A DNA stretch of 11,493 nucleotides, taken from NCBI GenBank assembly GCA_003168315.1, contig PMSP01000318.1:1-11493 (forward strand), read 5' to 3'. The notes beneath the pieces were generated by a model. The model was not told the origin of the DNA, did no database searches, and saw nothing but the letters and a program-made list of their open reading frames with translations. The DNA is from Opitutaceae bacterium. GTDB taxonomy: Bacteria > Verrucomicrobiota > Verrucomicrobiia > Opitutales > Opitutaceae. The position numbers and the translations under genes were made by a program. This document shows, one piece after another, positions 6,665 to 11,493 of this stretch (the first letter of the stretch is position 1; each line of letters begins with the position of its first letter).

Positions 6665-7552
6665 ATGGCCTGGAAAATCGGCGTCGACGGCGGCGGGACG
6701 AAGACGGAATGCATCCTCATCGACCCCTCCGGGGCGGTCGCCGCACGCCACGCCGGCCCCGGGTGCAGCCCGAGCCTCGCCGGGGCGCCGCGGGCGAGGG
6801 AGATCGCGGCCGCGGTCCTCGGCGAGGTCCGCGCGGCCCATCCCGGAGCGGAGGTCTCCCTCACGCTCCTCTGCATGGCGGGAAGCCGCGCGTTCTGGAG
6901 GGAGTTCGGCGACGGCCTCAGCGGATTCGGGAAGGTGAGCACGGTCGACGACTCGGTGCCCGTCCTCGAGCTGGCCACCCGCGGCGACCCGGGCCTCGTC
7001 ATCCACGCCGGCACCGGCTCGTTCGTGGCCGCCCGCTCGCCGGACGGCGCCGTCCACTACGCGGGCGGCATCGGCTGGCGGTTCGGCGACGAGGGGAGCG
7101 GCTACGACCTCGGCCGCCGCGCGATAGCGCGCGCGCTCCTTGAGCTCCAGGGTTGGGCTCCCCCGTCGGGACTCGGGGCCCTTGTCCGGGAGCGGACCGG
7201 GCATGCGACCGCGGGCGCGGTGTCCGGGTATTTCTACGACGATCCCGCCACGAACAACGGCGTGGCGGGCCTCGCTCCCGAGGTCCTGCGGCTCGCGGGG
7301 GCCGGCGACCCGGCGGCGGGGGACGCCGTCTCTCAGTCAGTGGGGCAGCTCCTCGCCCTGGCCGTCTCGGTCACGAACCAGCTGTTTCCCGGGAAGCTTC
7401 CCGACTCCTTCCGCGCCGGGGTGAGCGGCCACATACTGAACCATCCCTTCGCCTACCAGGCGCTCTCGTCCCGGGCGCCCTTCCCGCTCTCGAGGGTGAC
7501 CGACGCGCCGATTGAGGGCGTGAGGCTCCTCCTCGCACGGATGTCGCGGTAG
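6665..7552 (+). CDS. BadF/BadG-family ATPase, probable N-acetylglucosamine kinase
   Basis: The 295-residue protein has the ASKHA kinase fold. GVDGGGTKTECILID (6-20) is phosphate-1, with Asp8 as metal ligand and a Thr/Lys/Thr cluster. DDS (95-97) provides the likely catalytic Asp. HAGTGSFVAARS (114-125) is phosphate-2. GGIGWRFGDEGSGYDLG (134-150) is the signature of GlcNAc kinases in the BadF/BadG/BcrA/BcrD family. The CxxC iron-sulfur motif of the dehydratase activases is absent, so a sugar kinase is the better call. It would convert GlcNAc or a related amino sugar to the 6-phosphate in the cytoplasm. I chose the ATG at 6665, which puts the phosphate-1 strand at the N-terminus. An in-frame TTG at 6650 would overlap the SIS stop. 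The 7-bp gap to the SIS gene suggests one transcript and coupled function. Sugar specificity is not determined by the sequence. Confidence 0.88.
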   Translation: MAWKIGVDGGGTKTECILIDPSGAVAARHAGPGCSPSLAGAPRAREIAAAVLGEVRAAHPGAEVSLTLLCMAGSRAFWREFGDGLSGFGKVSTVDDSVPVLELATRGDPGLVIHAGTGSFVAARSPDGAVHYAGGIGWRFGDEGSGYDLGRRAIARALLELQGWAPPSGLGALVRERTGHATAGAVSGYFYDDPATNNGVAGLAPEVLRLAGAGDPAAGDAVSQSVGQLLALAVSVTNQLFPGKLPDSFRAGVSGHILNHPFAYQALSSRAPFPLSRVTDAPIEGVRLLLARMSR

Positions 7553-7563
7553 CGCCTCAGGCG
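7553..7563. other. Dyad at convergent gene junction
   Basis: CGCCT-C-AGGCG is a perfect 5+1+5 dyad covering the 4-bp gap between the kinase stop and the nucleotidyltransferase stop. It has no T-tract on either strand and too short a loop for a good intrinsic terminator. It is recorded only because convergent ends usually need some termination signal and nothing better is visible. Confidence 0.2.
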
Positions 7564-8429
7564 AAGAGCCTCGCCGGGTACGCTCCCCTGGCTATGAGTT
7601 CCCCGATCGCCGCCGCGACGGCTGGCCTGTCCTCGCGGTAGGTGATGCCGAACCAGGAGTCCGCGCTCGGGACCACGTCGACCGACGCCGCGCCCCGGGA
7701 CACGAGTGCGGACACCGCCGCCGGCAGGTAGAACTCCGCGCTCGGGTCGGATCCCACGGTGGCGAGAAAGGAGCGCAGGCCCTCGTCCAAACCGTCAAAT
7801 ATGGCCGGGGTGAATCCCCAGAGGTTCATCGAGACCACCTCGTCGCCGGAGAACCGGCGGCCGGCGCCCACGTCGGCGGCCGCGATCGCCGTCTCCTCCG
7901 TGATGGAGACCAGGCGACCGTCCTTCTCGCGGCAGACGCCGCGGGACACGGTCCCGTTCTCCGAAAGCGTGTTGGCGAGGCGAAACCCGACGATCGCATA
8001 CCGGGAACCCCGGGCCTGCCTGAGGAAATGGGCGAGCTTGGCGAACGAGGACGCCCCGTAGAAGTCGTCCGCGTTGATGACCGCGAACGGGCCCGCCACC
8101 GCGGTGCGCGCGGACCAGACCGCGTGGCCCGTGCCCCAGGGCTTCTCGCGGCCGGCAGGGACGTCGAACCCCTCCGGCAGGTCATCCGTCGACTGGTGCA
8201 CGAAGTCGACGCCGATCCGTCCCGCATATTTCGCGGTGACCGCGGCCCGGAACGCCTCCTCGAATTCCCTCCTGATGACGAAGACGGCGCGGGTGTAGCC
8301 CGCGCGGATCGCATCGTAGACGGCATAGTCGAGGACCGTCTCCCCGGACGGGCCGACCGGGTCAATCTGCTTCAGCCCGCCGTAGCGGGTTCCCTTTCCT
8401 GCGGCTAGGACGAGGAGCGTGGGGGCCAT
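7557..8429 (-). CDS. Nucleotide-sugar pyrophosphorylase-type nucleotidyltransferase
   Basis: The 290-residue protein is a single NTP-transferase domain that couples an NTP to a sugar 1-phosphate. LVLAAGKGTRYGGLK (6-20) is the nucleotide-binding signature with the catalytic Arg15 and Lys20. IDPVGPSGETVLDY (22-35) follows. GTGHAV (99-104) is the base-recognition and substrate loop. NADDFYG (119-125) carries the metal-binding Asp. NGTVSRGVC (158-166) and SMNLWGF (200-206 by count) complete the fold. There is no left-handed beta-helix, so it is not a bifunctional GlmU. Nucleotide and sugar specificity cannot be read from sequence. Its location facing a GlcNAc-type kinase is suggestive of amino-sugar activation but the genes are convergent, not an operon. 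The ATG abuts AGGAGG with zero spacing. No alternative in-frame start upstream gives a better arrangement. Confidence 0.9.
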   Translation of the reverse strand: MAPTLLVLAAGKGTRYGGLKQIDPVGPSGETVLDYAVYDAIRAGYTRAVFVIRREFEEAFRAAVTAKYAGRIGVDFVHQSTDDLPEGFDVPAGREKPWGTGHAVWSARTAVAGPFAVINADDFYGASSFAKLAHFLRQARGSRYAIVGFRLANTLSENGTVSRGVCREKDGRLVSITEETAIAAADVGAGRRFSGDEVVSMNLWGFTPAIFDGLDEGLRSFLATVGSDPSAEFYLPAAVSALVSRGAASVDVVPSADSWFGITYREDRPAVAAAIGELIARGAYPARLFA

Positions 8430-8435
8430 CCTCCT
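8430..8435 (-). promoter_or_regulatory. AGGAGG directly abutting the nucleotidyltransferase ATG
   Basis: On the minus strand the full consensus AGGAGG is immediately followed by ATG at 8429-8427, leaving no spacer. This is shorter than the usual 5-9 bases. The next codons already begin the nucleotide-binding strand, so a later start is unlikely. It may be chance or a deliberately inefficient initiation site. Confidence 0.4.
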
Positions 8436-8478
8436 GCACGACGCCCCAAACGCTCACGCGCGTCAAGCTGCAGGCGGC

Positions 8479-8513
8479 TAGACACCGGGCGGCAGCGGGC
8501 CATAATCGCGGGA
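8479..8513 (+). promoter_or_regulatory. Sigma70-type promoter predicting leaderless asparaginase mRNA
   Basis: TAGACA (8479-8484, five of six -35 consensus matches), a 16-bp spacer, and CATAAT (8501-8506, five of six -10 matches) form the best promoter in the window. Transcription would begin about 7 bases after the -10 box, at 8513. That base is the A of the asparaginase ATG, so the mRNA would have no 5' leader. This fits the absence of a usable Shine-Dalgarno in the 6 bases between the -10 and the ATG. An ACGCGCGT palindrome lies just upstream (8456-8463) in the shared divergent region. Confidence 0.6.
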
Positions 8514-9535
8514 TGGCCCGACCGCGCGCACGAGCATCCTCACCTGCGCGGCCGCGCGTCACCGTGCTCGCGACGGGTGGCACGATCGCGGGAGCTGGGC
8601 GGCCGCGCCCGGCCCATGGCTACCGCTCCGGCATCTTCTCGATAGCCTCGCTGATAGCCGCGGCGCCCGGCATCGAGTCCCTCGCGCGGCTCGACTCGGC
8701 AAACGTCGCCAGCATCGGGAGCCAGGACATGGGCGAGTCCGTGTGGCGGGCCCTCGCCCGGCGCGCCGAGGAGGCCCTCTCCGAGGCCGAGGTGGCCGGG
8801 GTCGTCGTCACGCATGGGACCGACACCATGGAGGAGACCGCCTACTTCCTGAACCTCGTCGTCCGGAGCCCTAAGCCCGTCGTCCTCGTCGGGGCGATGA
8901 GGCCGGCCACCGCCATGAGCGCGGACGGCCCGATGAACCTCTACAACGCCGTCGCGACCGCGGCCCATCCCGAGGCGGGCGGCCGGGGCGTCCTCGTCGT
9001 CGCGAACGACGAGATCCATTTCGCGCGCGAGGTCGCGAAGACGAACACGACGCAGGTCGGGACCTTCAGGAGCACCCACCGGGGGCTGGCCGGGCTCGTG
9101 AGCGCCGGGCGCATCCACTTCTACGGCATGCCCGTGCGGCGCCACACCCTAGCGAGCGAGTTCCATGTCCCCGCGAGGCGGCCGCTGCCGCGGGTGGACA
9201 TCGTCTACGCCCACGCGGGTATGGGCCGCGAGTTGATCGACGCCGCCGTGCGCGGCGGAGCCCGCGGGATCGTGATCGCGGGAGTCGGCAACGGGAACCT
9301 GGGCGCGGCGGCGCTCGCGGCCGCCGGCGCCGCCGCGCGGGCCGGGGTGGCGGTCGTTCGGAGCTCGCGCACCGGCGGGGGGATCGTTGAGCGAAACGTC
9401 GAGATGGACGACGACCGCCTCGGCTTCATCGCGGCGGACGAGCTCAATCCCCAGAAGGCCCGGATACTCCTCATGCTCGGGCTCACGCGGACGGCCGACC
9501 CGGTCCTCCTCCAGGGGATGTTCTACGCGTATTGA
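8513..9535 (+). CDS. ansB: L-asparaginase, type II-like, no visible signal peptide
   Basis: The 340-residue protein hydrolyses L-asparagine to aspartate and ammonia. LATGGTIAG (19-27) gives the nucleophile Thr24. Tyr37 (HGYRSG) matches the flexible-loop Tyr. IGSQDM (68-73) binds the substrate carboxylate. VVTHGTDTMEETAYF (98-112) gives Thr103 and Asp104, and Lys176 (EVAKTNT) completes the second triad. These lie a constant 14 positions after E. coli AnsB Thr89, Asp90 and Lys162. VGAMRP (126-131) and the ending DELNPQKARILLML are also AnsB-like. Length and motifs indicate an intact enzyme of the periplasmic type II lineage. The N-terminus, however, is MARPRARASSPARPRVTV, with Arg and Pro and no hydrophobic core, so export is not predicted and the protein may be cytoplasmic. 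Start 8513 is supported by the promoter immediately upstream. The gene is divergent from the nucleotidyltransferase (83-bp gap). Confidence 0.96.
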   Translation: MARPRARASSPARPRVTVLATGGTIAGAGRPRPAHGYRSGIFSIASLIAAAPGIESLARLDSANVASIGSQDMGESVWRALARRAEEALSEAEVAGVVVTHGTDTMEETAYFLNLVVRSPKPVVLVGAMRPATAMSADGPMNLYNAVATAAHPEAGGRGVLVVANDEIHFAREVAKTNTTQVGTFRSTHRGLAGLVSAGRIHFYGMPVRRHTLASEFHVPARRPLPRVDIVYAHAGMGRELIDAAVRGGARGIVIAGVGNGNLGAAALAAAGAAARAGVAVVRSSRTGGGIVERNVEMDDDRLGFIAADELNPQKARILLMLGLTRTADPVLLQGMFYAY

Positions 9536-9543
9536 CGGCCCCC

Positions 9544-9563
9544 GTTACCGGCATTCCGGTAGC
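9544..9563 (+). terminator. Hairpin after asparaginase gene, no T-tract
   Basis: An 8-bp stem (GTTACCGG at 9544-9551 with CCGGTAGC at 9556-9563, one G-T wobble) closes a CATT loop, starting 8 bases after the asparaginase stop codon. No run of T follows, only CTTT ten bases on, so it is a weak intrinsic terminator at best. It could instead be a dyad operator ahead of the response-regulator gene. Confidence 0.4.
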
Positions 9564-9609
9564 GAGGGCCCTTTCCATAGGCGCTGCACCACGCAGAATC
9601 CCCGGGCCC

Positions 9610-10272
9610 ATGAAGATCGCCATTGTCGAAGACGAGCGCCTTTTCCGGGACGTCCTTCGCAAGGCCTGCACGGCCGACCTCGGGCACGAGGTCGTCGGCG
9701 AGGCCGGAACCGGGCGCGAGGCGCTCCTCGTCGTCCCCTCGGCGGTTCCCGACCTCCTGATCCTGGACATCCACCTTCCCGACATGGACGGCTTTGAGGT
9801 GCTCCGCACGCTCCGGCGAAAGCGGGCCCTCATCAGGACGCTCGTCATCTCCTCCTACTTCGACGAGTACACGCTCTGCAGGATCGAGCATGCCGCCGTC
9901 CAGGGATTCATCGACAAGTCGACGAACACCGTCGCGGAGCTTAACCTCGCGATCGCGGCGATCGAGGGCGGCTCGACGTATTTCCCGAAGCCCTTCACCG
10001 AGGCCCGCCGCGCGCACAGCCGCAACCCGGTCGCGTTCGACAAGGTCCTGACCGACCGCGAGCAGACGATCCTGAGCCTGGTCGGCGAGCCCCTCTCCGA
10101 CGCCGAGATCGCCGCGCAGCTCAAGCTGTCGCCCGAGACGGTTGAGAAGCACCGCTTCAACATCATGCGGAAGCTGGGGCTGCGCTCCCGGGCGGAGTCC
10201 GCGCGTTTCGCCCGGCGCTGCGGGCTGACCCGGCCCCCCGTCTCCCACCGCACCCGGCCGCTGCCGGGCTGA
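9610..10272 (+). CDS. LuxR/NarL-family response regulator
   Basis: The 220-residue protein has a receiver domain (about 1-125) and a LuxR-type helix-turn-helix (about 148-203). In the receiver, acidic residues Glu7-Asp8-Glu9 bind magnesium and Asp53 (LILDIHLPDMDG) is the phospho-acceptor. Ser81 (VISS) and Lys103 (IDKS) are the switch residues. The output domain has LTDREQTILSLV (147-158), LSDAEIAAQLKLSPETVEKH (162-181) and the recognition helix to LGLRSRAE. Phosphorylation should allow DNA binding, but the targets are unknown. No histidine kinase gene lies in the window, so it is an orphan here. The last 20 residues are a Pro/Arg-rich tail. I chose the ATG at 9610: the in-frame TTG at 9532 overlaps the asparaginase stop and adds 26 residues without receiver homology. 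No canonical Shine-Dalgarno precedes it. The Fsr gene follows by 42 bp and could be co-transcribed. Confidence 0.93.
   Translation: MKIAIVEDERLFRDVLRKACTADLGHEVVGEAGTGREALLVVPSAVPDLLILDIHLPDMDGFEVLRTLRRKRALIRTLVISSYFDEYTLCRIEHAAVQGFIDKSTNTVAELNLAIAAIEGGSTYFPKPFTEARRAHSRNPVAFDKVLTDREQTILSLVGEPLSDAEIAAQLKLSPETVEKHRFNIMRKLGLRSRAESARFARRCGLTRPPVSHRTRPLPG
10253..10268 (+). terminator. GC-rich hairpin at the end of the response regulator gene
   Basis: CCCGGC (10253-10258) and GCCGGG (10263-10268) pair around a CGCT loop, immediately before the stop codon. There is no T-tract after it, so the evidence for termination is weak. It may only reflect the Arg/Pro/Gly codon content of the protein tail. 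Confidence 0.25.
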
Positions 10273-10285
10273 CTCTGGATTTGCA

Positions 10286-10297
10286 GATCGCCCGATC
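10286..10297. promoter_or_regulatory. Dyad upstream of the fsr-like gene
   Basis: GATCG-CC-CGATC is a perfect 5+2+5 dyad about 18 bases before the transporter start codon, and TTGCAG just before it (10281-10286) resembles a -35 element. No matching -10 is found at proper spacing. The position would suit an operator, but short GC dyads arise often in such DNA. Confidence 0.25.
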
Positions 10298-10314
10298 CCG
10301 GATAGCTAGGTTGG

Positions 10315-11493
10315 GTGGAAAGCGATCAAGACACGGCAGGCGCGGCGCACGGGGGTCCCCGAAGGACGGTCGTCGGGATATTGATCGCCCTCTGCGCGTC
10401 CCACATGGTGAACGACACGCTGCAGGCCCTCCTGCCCTCGATCTATCCCGTCCTCAAGGCGTCCTTCGGGCTCACCTTCACGCAGATCGGCCTGATCACC
10501 TTCAGCTTCCAGGTCACGGCTTCGGTCCTGCAGCCGCTCGTCGGGAGGTTCACCGACCGCCATCCCAAGCCCTATTCCCTCGCGTTCGGGATGGCGATCA
10601 CGCTGGTCGGGCTCGCGTTCCTGTCGCGCGCAGGGAGCTACCCCATGATCCTTCTCTCGTCGGTCATGATAGGGATGGGGTCGGCCATTTTCCACCCGGA
10701 GGCGTCGCGCGTGGCCCACATGGCGGCCGGCGACAACCACGGCCTGGCCCAGTCCGTGTTCCAGACGGGGGGCAACTTCGGCTCCTCGCTCGGTCCCCTC
10801 CTCGCCGCCCTGGTCATCGTGCCCCGCGGGCAGTCCTCGATCCTCTGGTTCACCCTCCTGGCGCTGGCGGGGGTCATCCTCCTTTACCGGGTGGGGGGCT
10901 GGTACCGCGCCAACCTTTCCCAGTTCCGGAAGCGGGCGGCCGCTCATGCACAGGGAACCCTGCCCCGAAGGAGGGTGGTCATGGCCCTCTCGGTCCTGAT
11001 CGCCCTCATCTTCTCCAAATACTTCTACCTGGTCAGCCTGACGAACTACTACACGTTCTACCTGATCCAGAGGTTCGGCCTGTCGATCCGCCATTCACAG
11101 ATCCTGCTGTTCGTTTTCCTGGCGTCGGTGGCGACAGGGACGATGATAGGGGGGCCCCTCGGCGACCGATTCGGACGAAAATATGTCATCTGGGCGTCGA
11201 TCCTGGGGGTAGCGCCGTTCACGCTTCTCCTTCCCCATGTGGGACTTACAGCCACAGTTGTCCTGACTGTTTTCATCGGGCTGATCCTGGCCTCGGCGTT
11301 TTCGGCGATCCTCGTGTATGCGCAGGAGCTTGTCCCGGGACAGGTCGGCATGATCTCCGGGCTCTTCTTCGGCCTCGCCTTCGGCTGCGCGGGCATCGCC
11401 GCGGCGGCGCTCGGGCGCCTGGCCGACATGACGAGCATCGGGTACGTCTTCAATGTGTGCGGGTACCTGCCCCTGATCGGCCTCCTCACCTGG
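10315..11493 (+). CDS. fsr: MFS transporter, fosmidomycin resistance protein (Fsr) type, 3' end outside window
   Basis: An uninterrupted frame of 393 codons runs to the last base. It begins at GTG 10315, the first possible start after an in-frame TAG at 10303, with AGG 4 bases upstream as a weak ribosome site. The protein closely follows E. coli Fsr (406 residues) throughout: SHMVNDTLQALLPSIYPVLK (29-48), LTFTQIGLITFSFQ (53-66), loop 2-3 motif GRFTDRHPKP (77-86), FHPEASRVAHMA (126-137), FQTGGNFGSSLGPLLAA (149-165), FSKYFYLV (233-240), loop 8-9 motif GGPLGDRFGRKYVIW (279-293) and SAFSAILVYAQEL (327-339). Twelve membrane segments are expected, and only about 10-20 C-terminal residues are missing. 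It should be an inner-membrane proton-driven efflux pump. Fosmidomycin is the known substrate in E. coli, but the natural substrate is unknown. It is 42 bp behind the response regulator. Confidence 0.95.
   Translation, partial: MESDQDTAGAAHGGPRRTVVGILIALCASHMVNDTLQALLPSIYPVLKASFGLTFTQIGLITFSFQVTASVLQPLVGRFTDRHPKPYSLAFGMAITLVGLAFLSRAGSYPMILLSSVMIGMGSAIFHPEASRVAHMAAGDNHGLAQSVFQTGGNFGSSLGPLLAALVIVPRGQSSILWFTLLALAGVILLYRVGGWYRANLSQFRKRAAAHAQGTLPRRRVVMALSVLIALIFSKYFYLVSLTNYYTFYLIQRFGLSIRHSQILLFVFLASVATGTMIGGPLGDRFGRKYVIWASILGVAPFTLLLPHVGLTATVVLTVFIGLILASAFSAILVYAQELVPGQVGMISGLFFGLAFGCAGIAAAALGRLADMTSIGYVFNVCGYLPLIGLLTW

Noticed and set aside
8461..8466. TTGACG on the minus strand as a -35 box for the nucleotidyltransferase
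   Set aside because: The expected -10 position, 17 bp on, reads CGTCGT, and no TATAAT-like hexamer occurs at 16 or 18 bp either.
9532..9609. TTG start extending the response regulator upstream
   Set aside because: It overlaps the asparaginase stop and includes the hairpin region. The receiver domain begins at the ATG at 9610.
10306..11094. A 262-codon minus-strand open frame at the right end
   Set aside because: The plus strand of the same stretch encodes an Fsr-type transporter with motif-by-motif agreement. The minus frame is low-complexity charged sequence.
1..11493. A defence island, mobile element or CRISPR system
   Set aside because: No transposase, integrase, nuclease, direct-repeat array, attachment site or composition break was seen. 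All genes are enzymes, a barrel protein, a regulator or a transporter.

Overview
The window is a very GC-rich bacterial chromosome segment with strong G/C bias at third codon positions. It carries eleven protein genes packed almost end to end. Every protein resembles ordinary chromosomal housekeeping or accessory enzymes. I see no rRNA, tRNA, CRISPR array, transposase, phage gene or origin. The largest gene-free stretch is 170 bp (4832-5001). A Verrucomicrobiota (Opitutales-like) host is my best guess: the DUF481 outer-membrane protein has an SH3-like N-terminal part, the sugar nucleotidyltransferase is of a type common there, Shine-Dalgarno sequences are mostly poor, and the genome is Gram-negative and GC-rich. 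This is an inference from protein style, not a phylogenetic result.

Layout, left to right. (1) 1-2379 +: penicillin-acylase-family N-terminal nucleophile hydrolase, open at the left edge. (2) 2445-3137 and 3142-3759 +: a nucleoside 2-deoxyribosyltransferase-like protein and uracil phosphoribosyltransferase, 4 bp apart, forming a nucleobase/nucleoside salvage pair. (3) 3767-4831 -: a DUF481 outer-membrane beta-barrel protein, convergent with upp and divergent from the next gene across a structured intergenic region. (4) 5002-5916, 5929-6657 and 6665-7552 +: a probable operon of a class I SAM methyltransferase, a SIS-domain phosphosugar protein of the UPF0309 type and a BadF/BadG-type amino-sugar kinase. 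(5) 7557-8429 -: a nucleotide-sugar pyrophosphorylase-type nucleotidyltransferase, convergent with the kinase. (6) 8513-9535 +: a type II-like L-asparaginase with no visible signal peptide, behind a good sigma70-type promoter that predicts a leaderless mRNA. (7) 9610-10272 +: an orphan LuxR/NarL-type response regulator. (8) 10315-11493 +: a major facilitator closely matching fosmidomycin-resistance protein Fsr. It starts at GTG and runs off the right edge, probably lacking only its last 10-20 residues.

How the genes fit together. The NDT-like/UPRT pair suggests base salvage. The kinase and SIS pair suggests that free amino sugar (N-acetylglucosamine or similar) is phosphorylated at C6 and that the 6-phosphate is then acted on by the SIS protein. 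The nucleotidyltransferase would activate a sugar 1-phosphate, possibly in the same broad amino-sugar economy, but it is on the opposite strand. The penicillin acylase, asparaginase and Fsr pump show no obvious shared pathway.

I do not see a clear, wholly new multigene system. The most interesting points are the SIS/kinase module, the predicted leaderless asparaginase without export signal, the deoxyribosyltransferase-like protein with its long basic C-terminal part next to upp, and the dyad-rich intergenic region upstream of the DUF481 gene.
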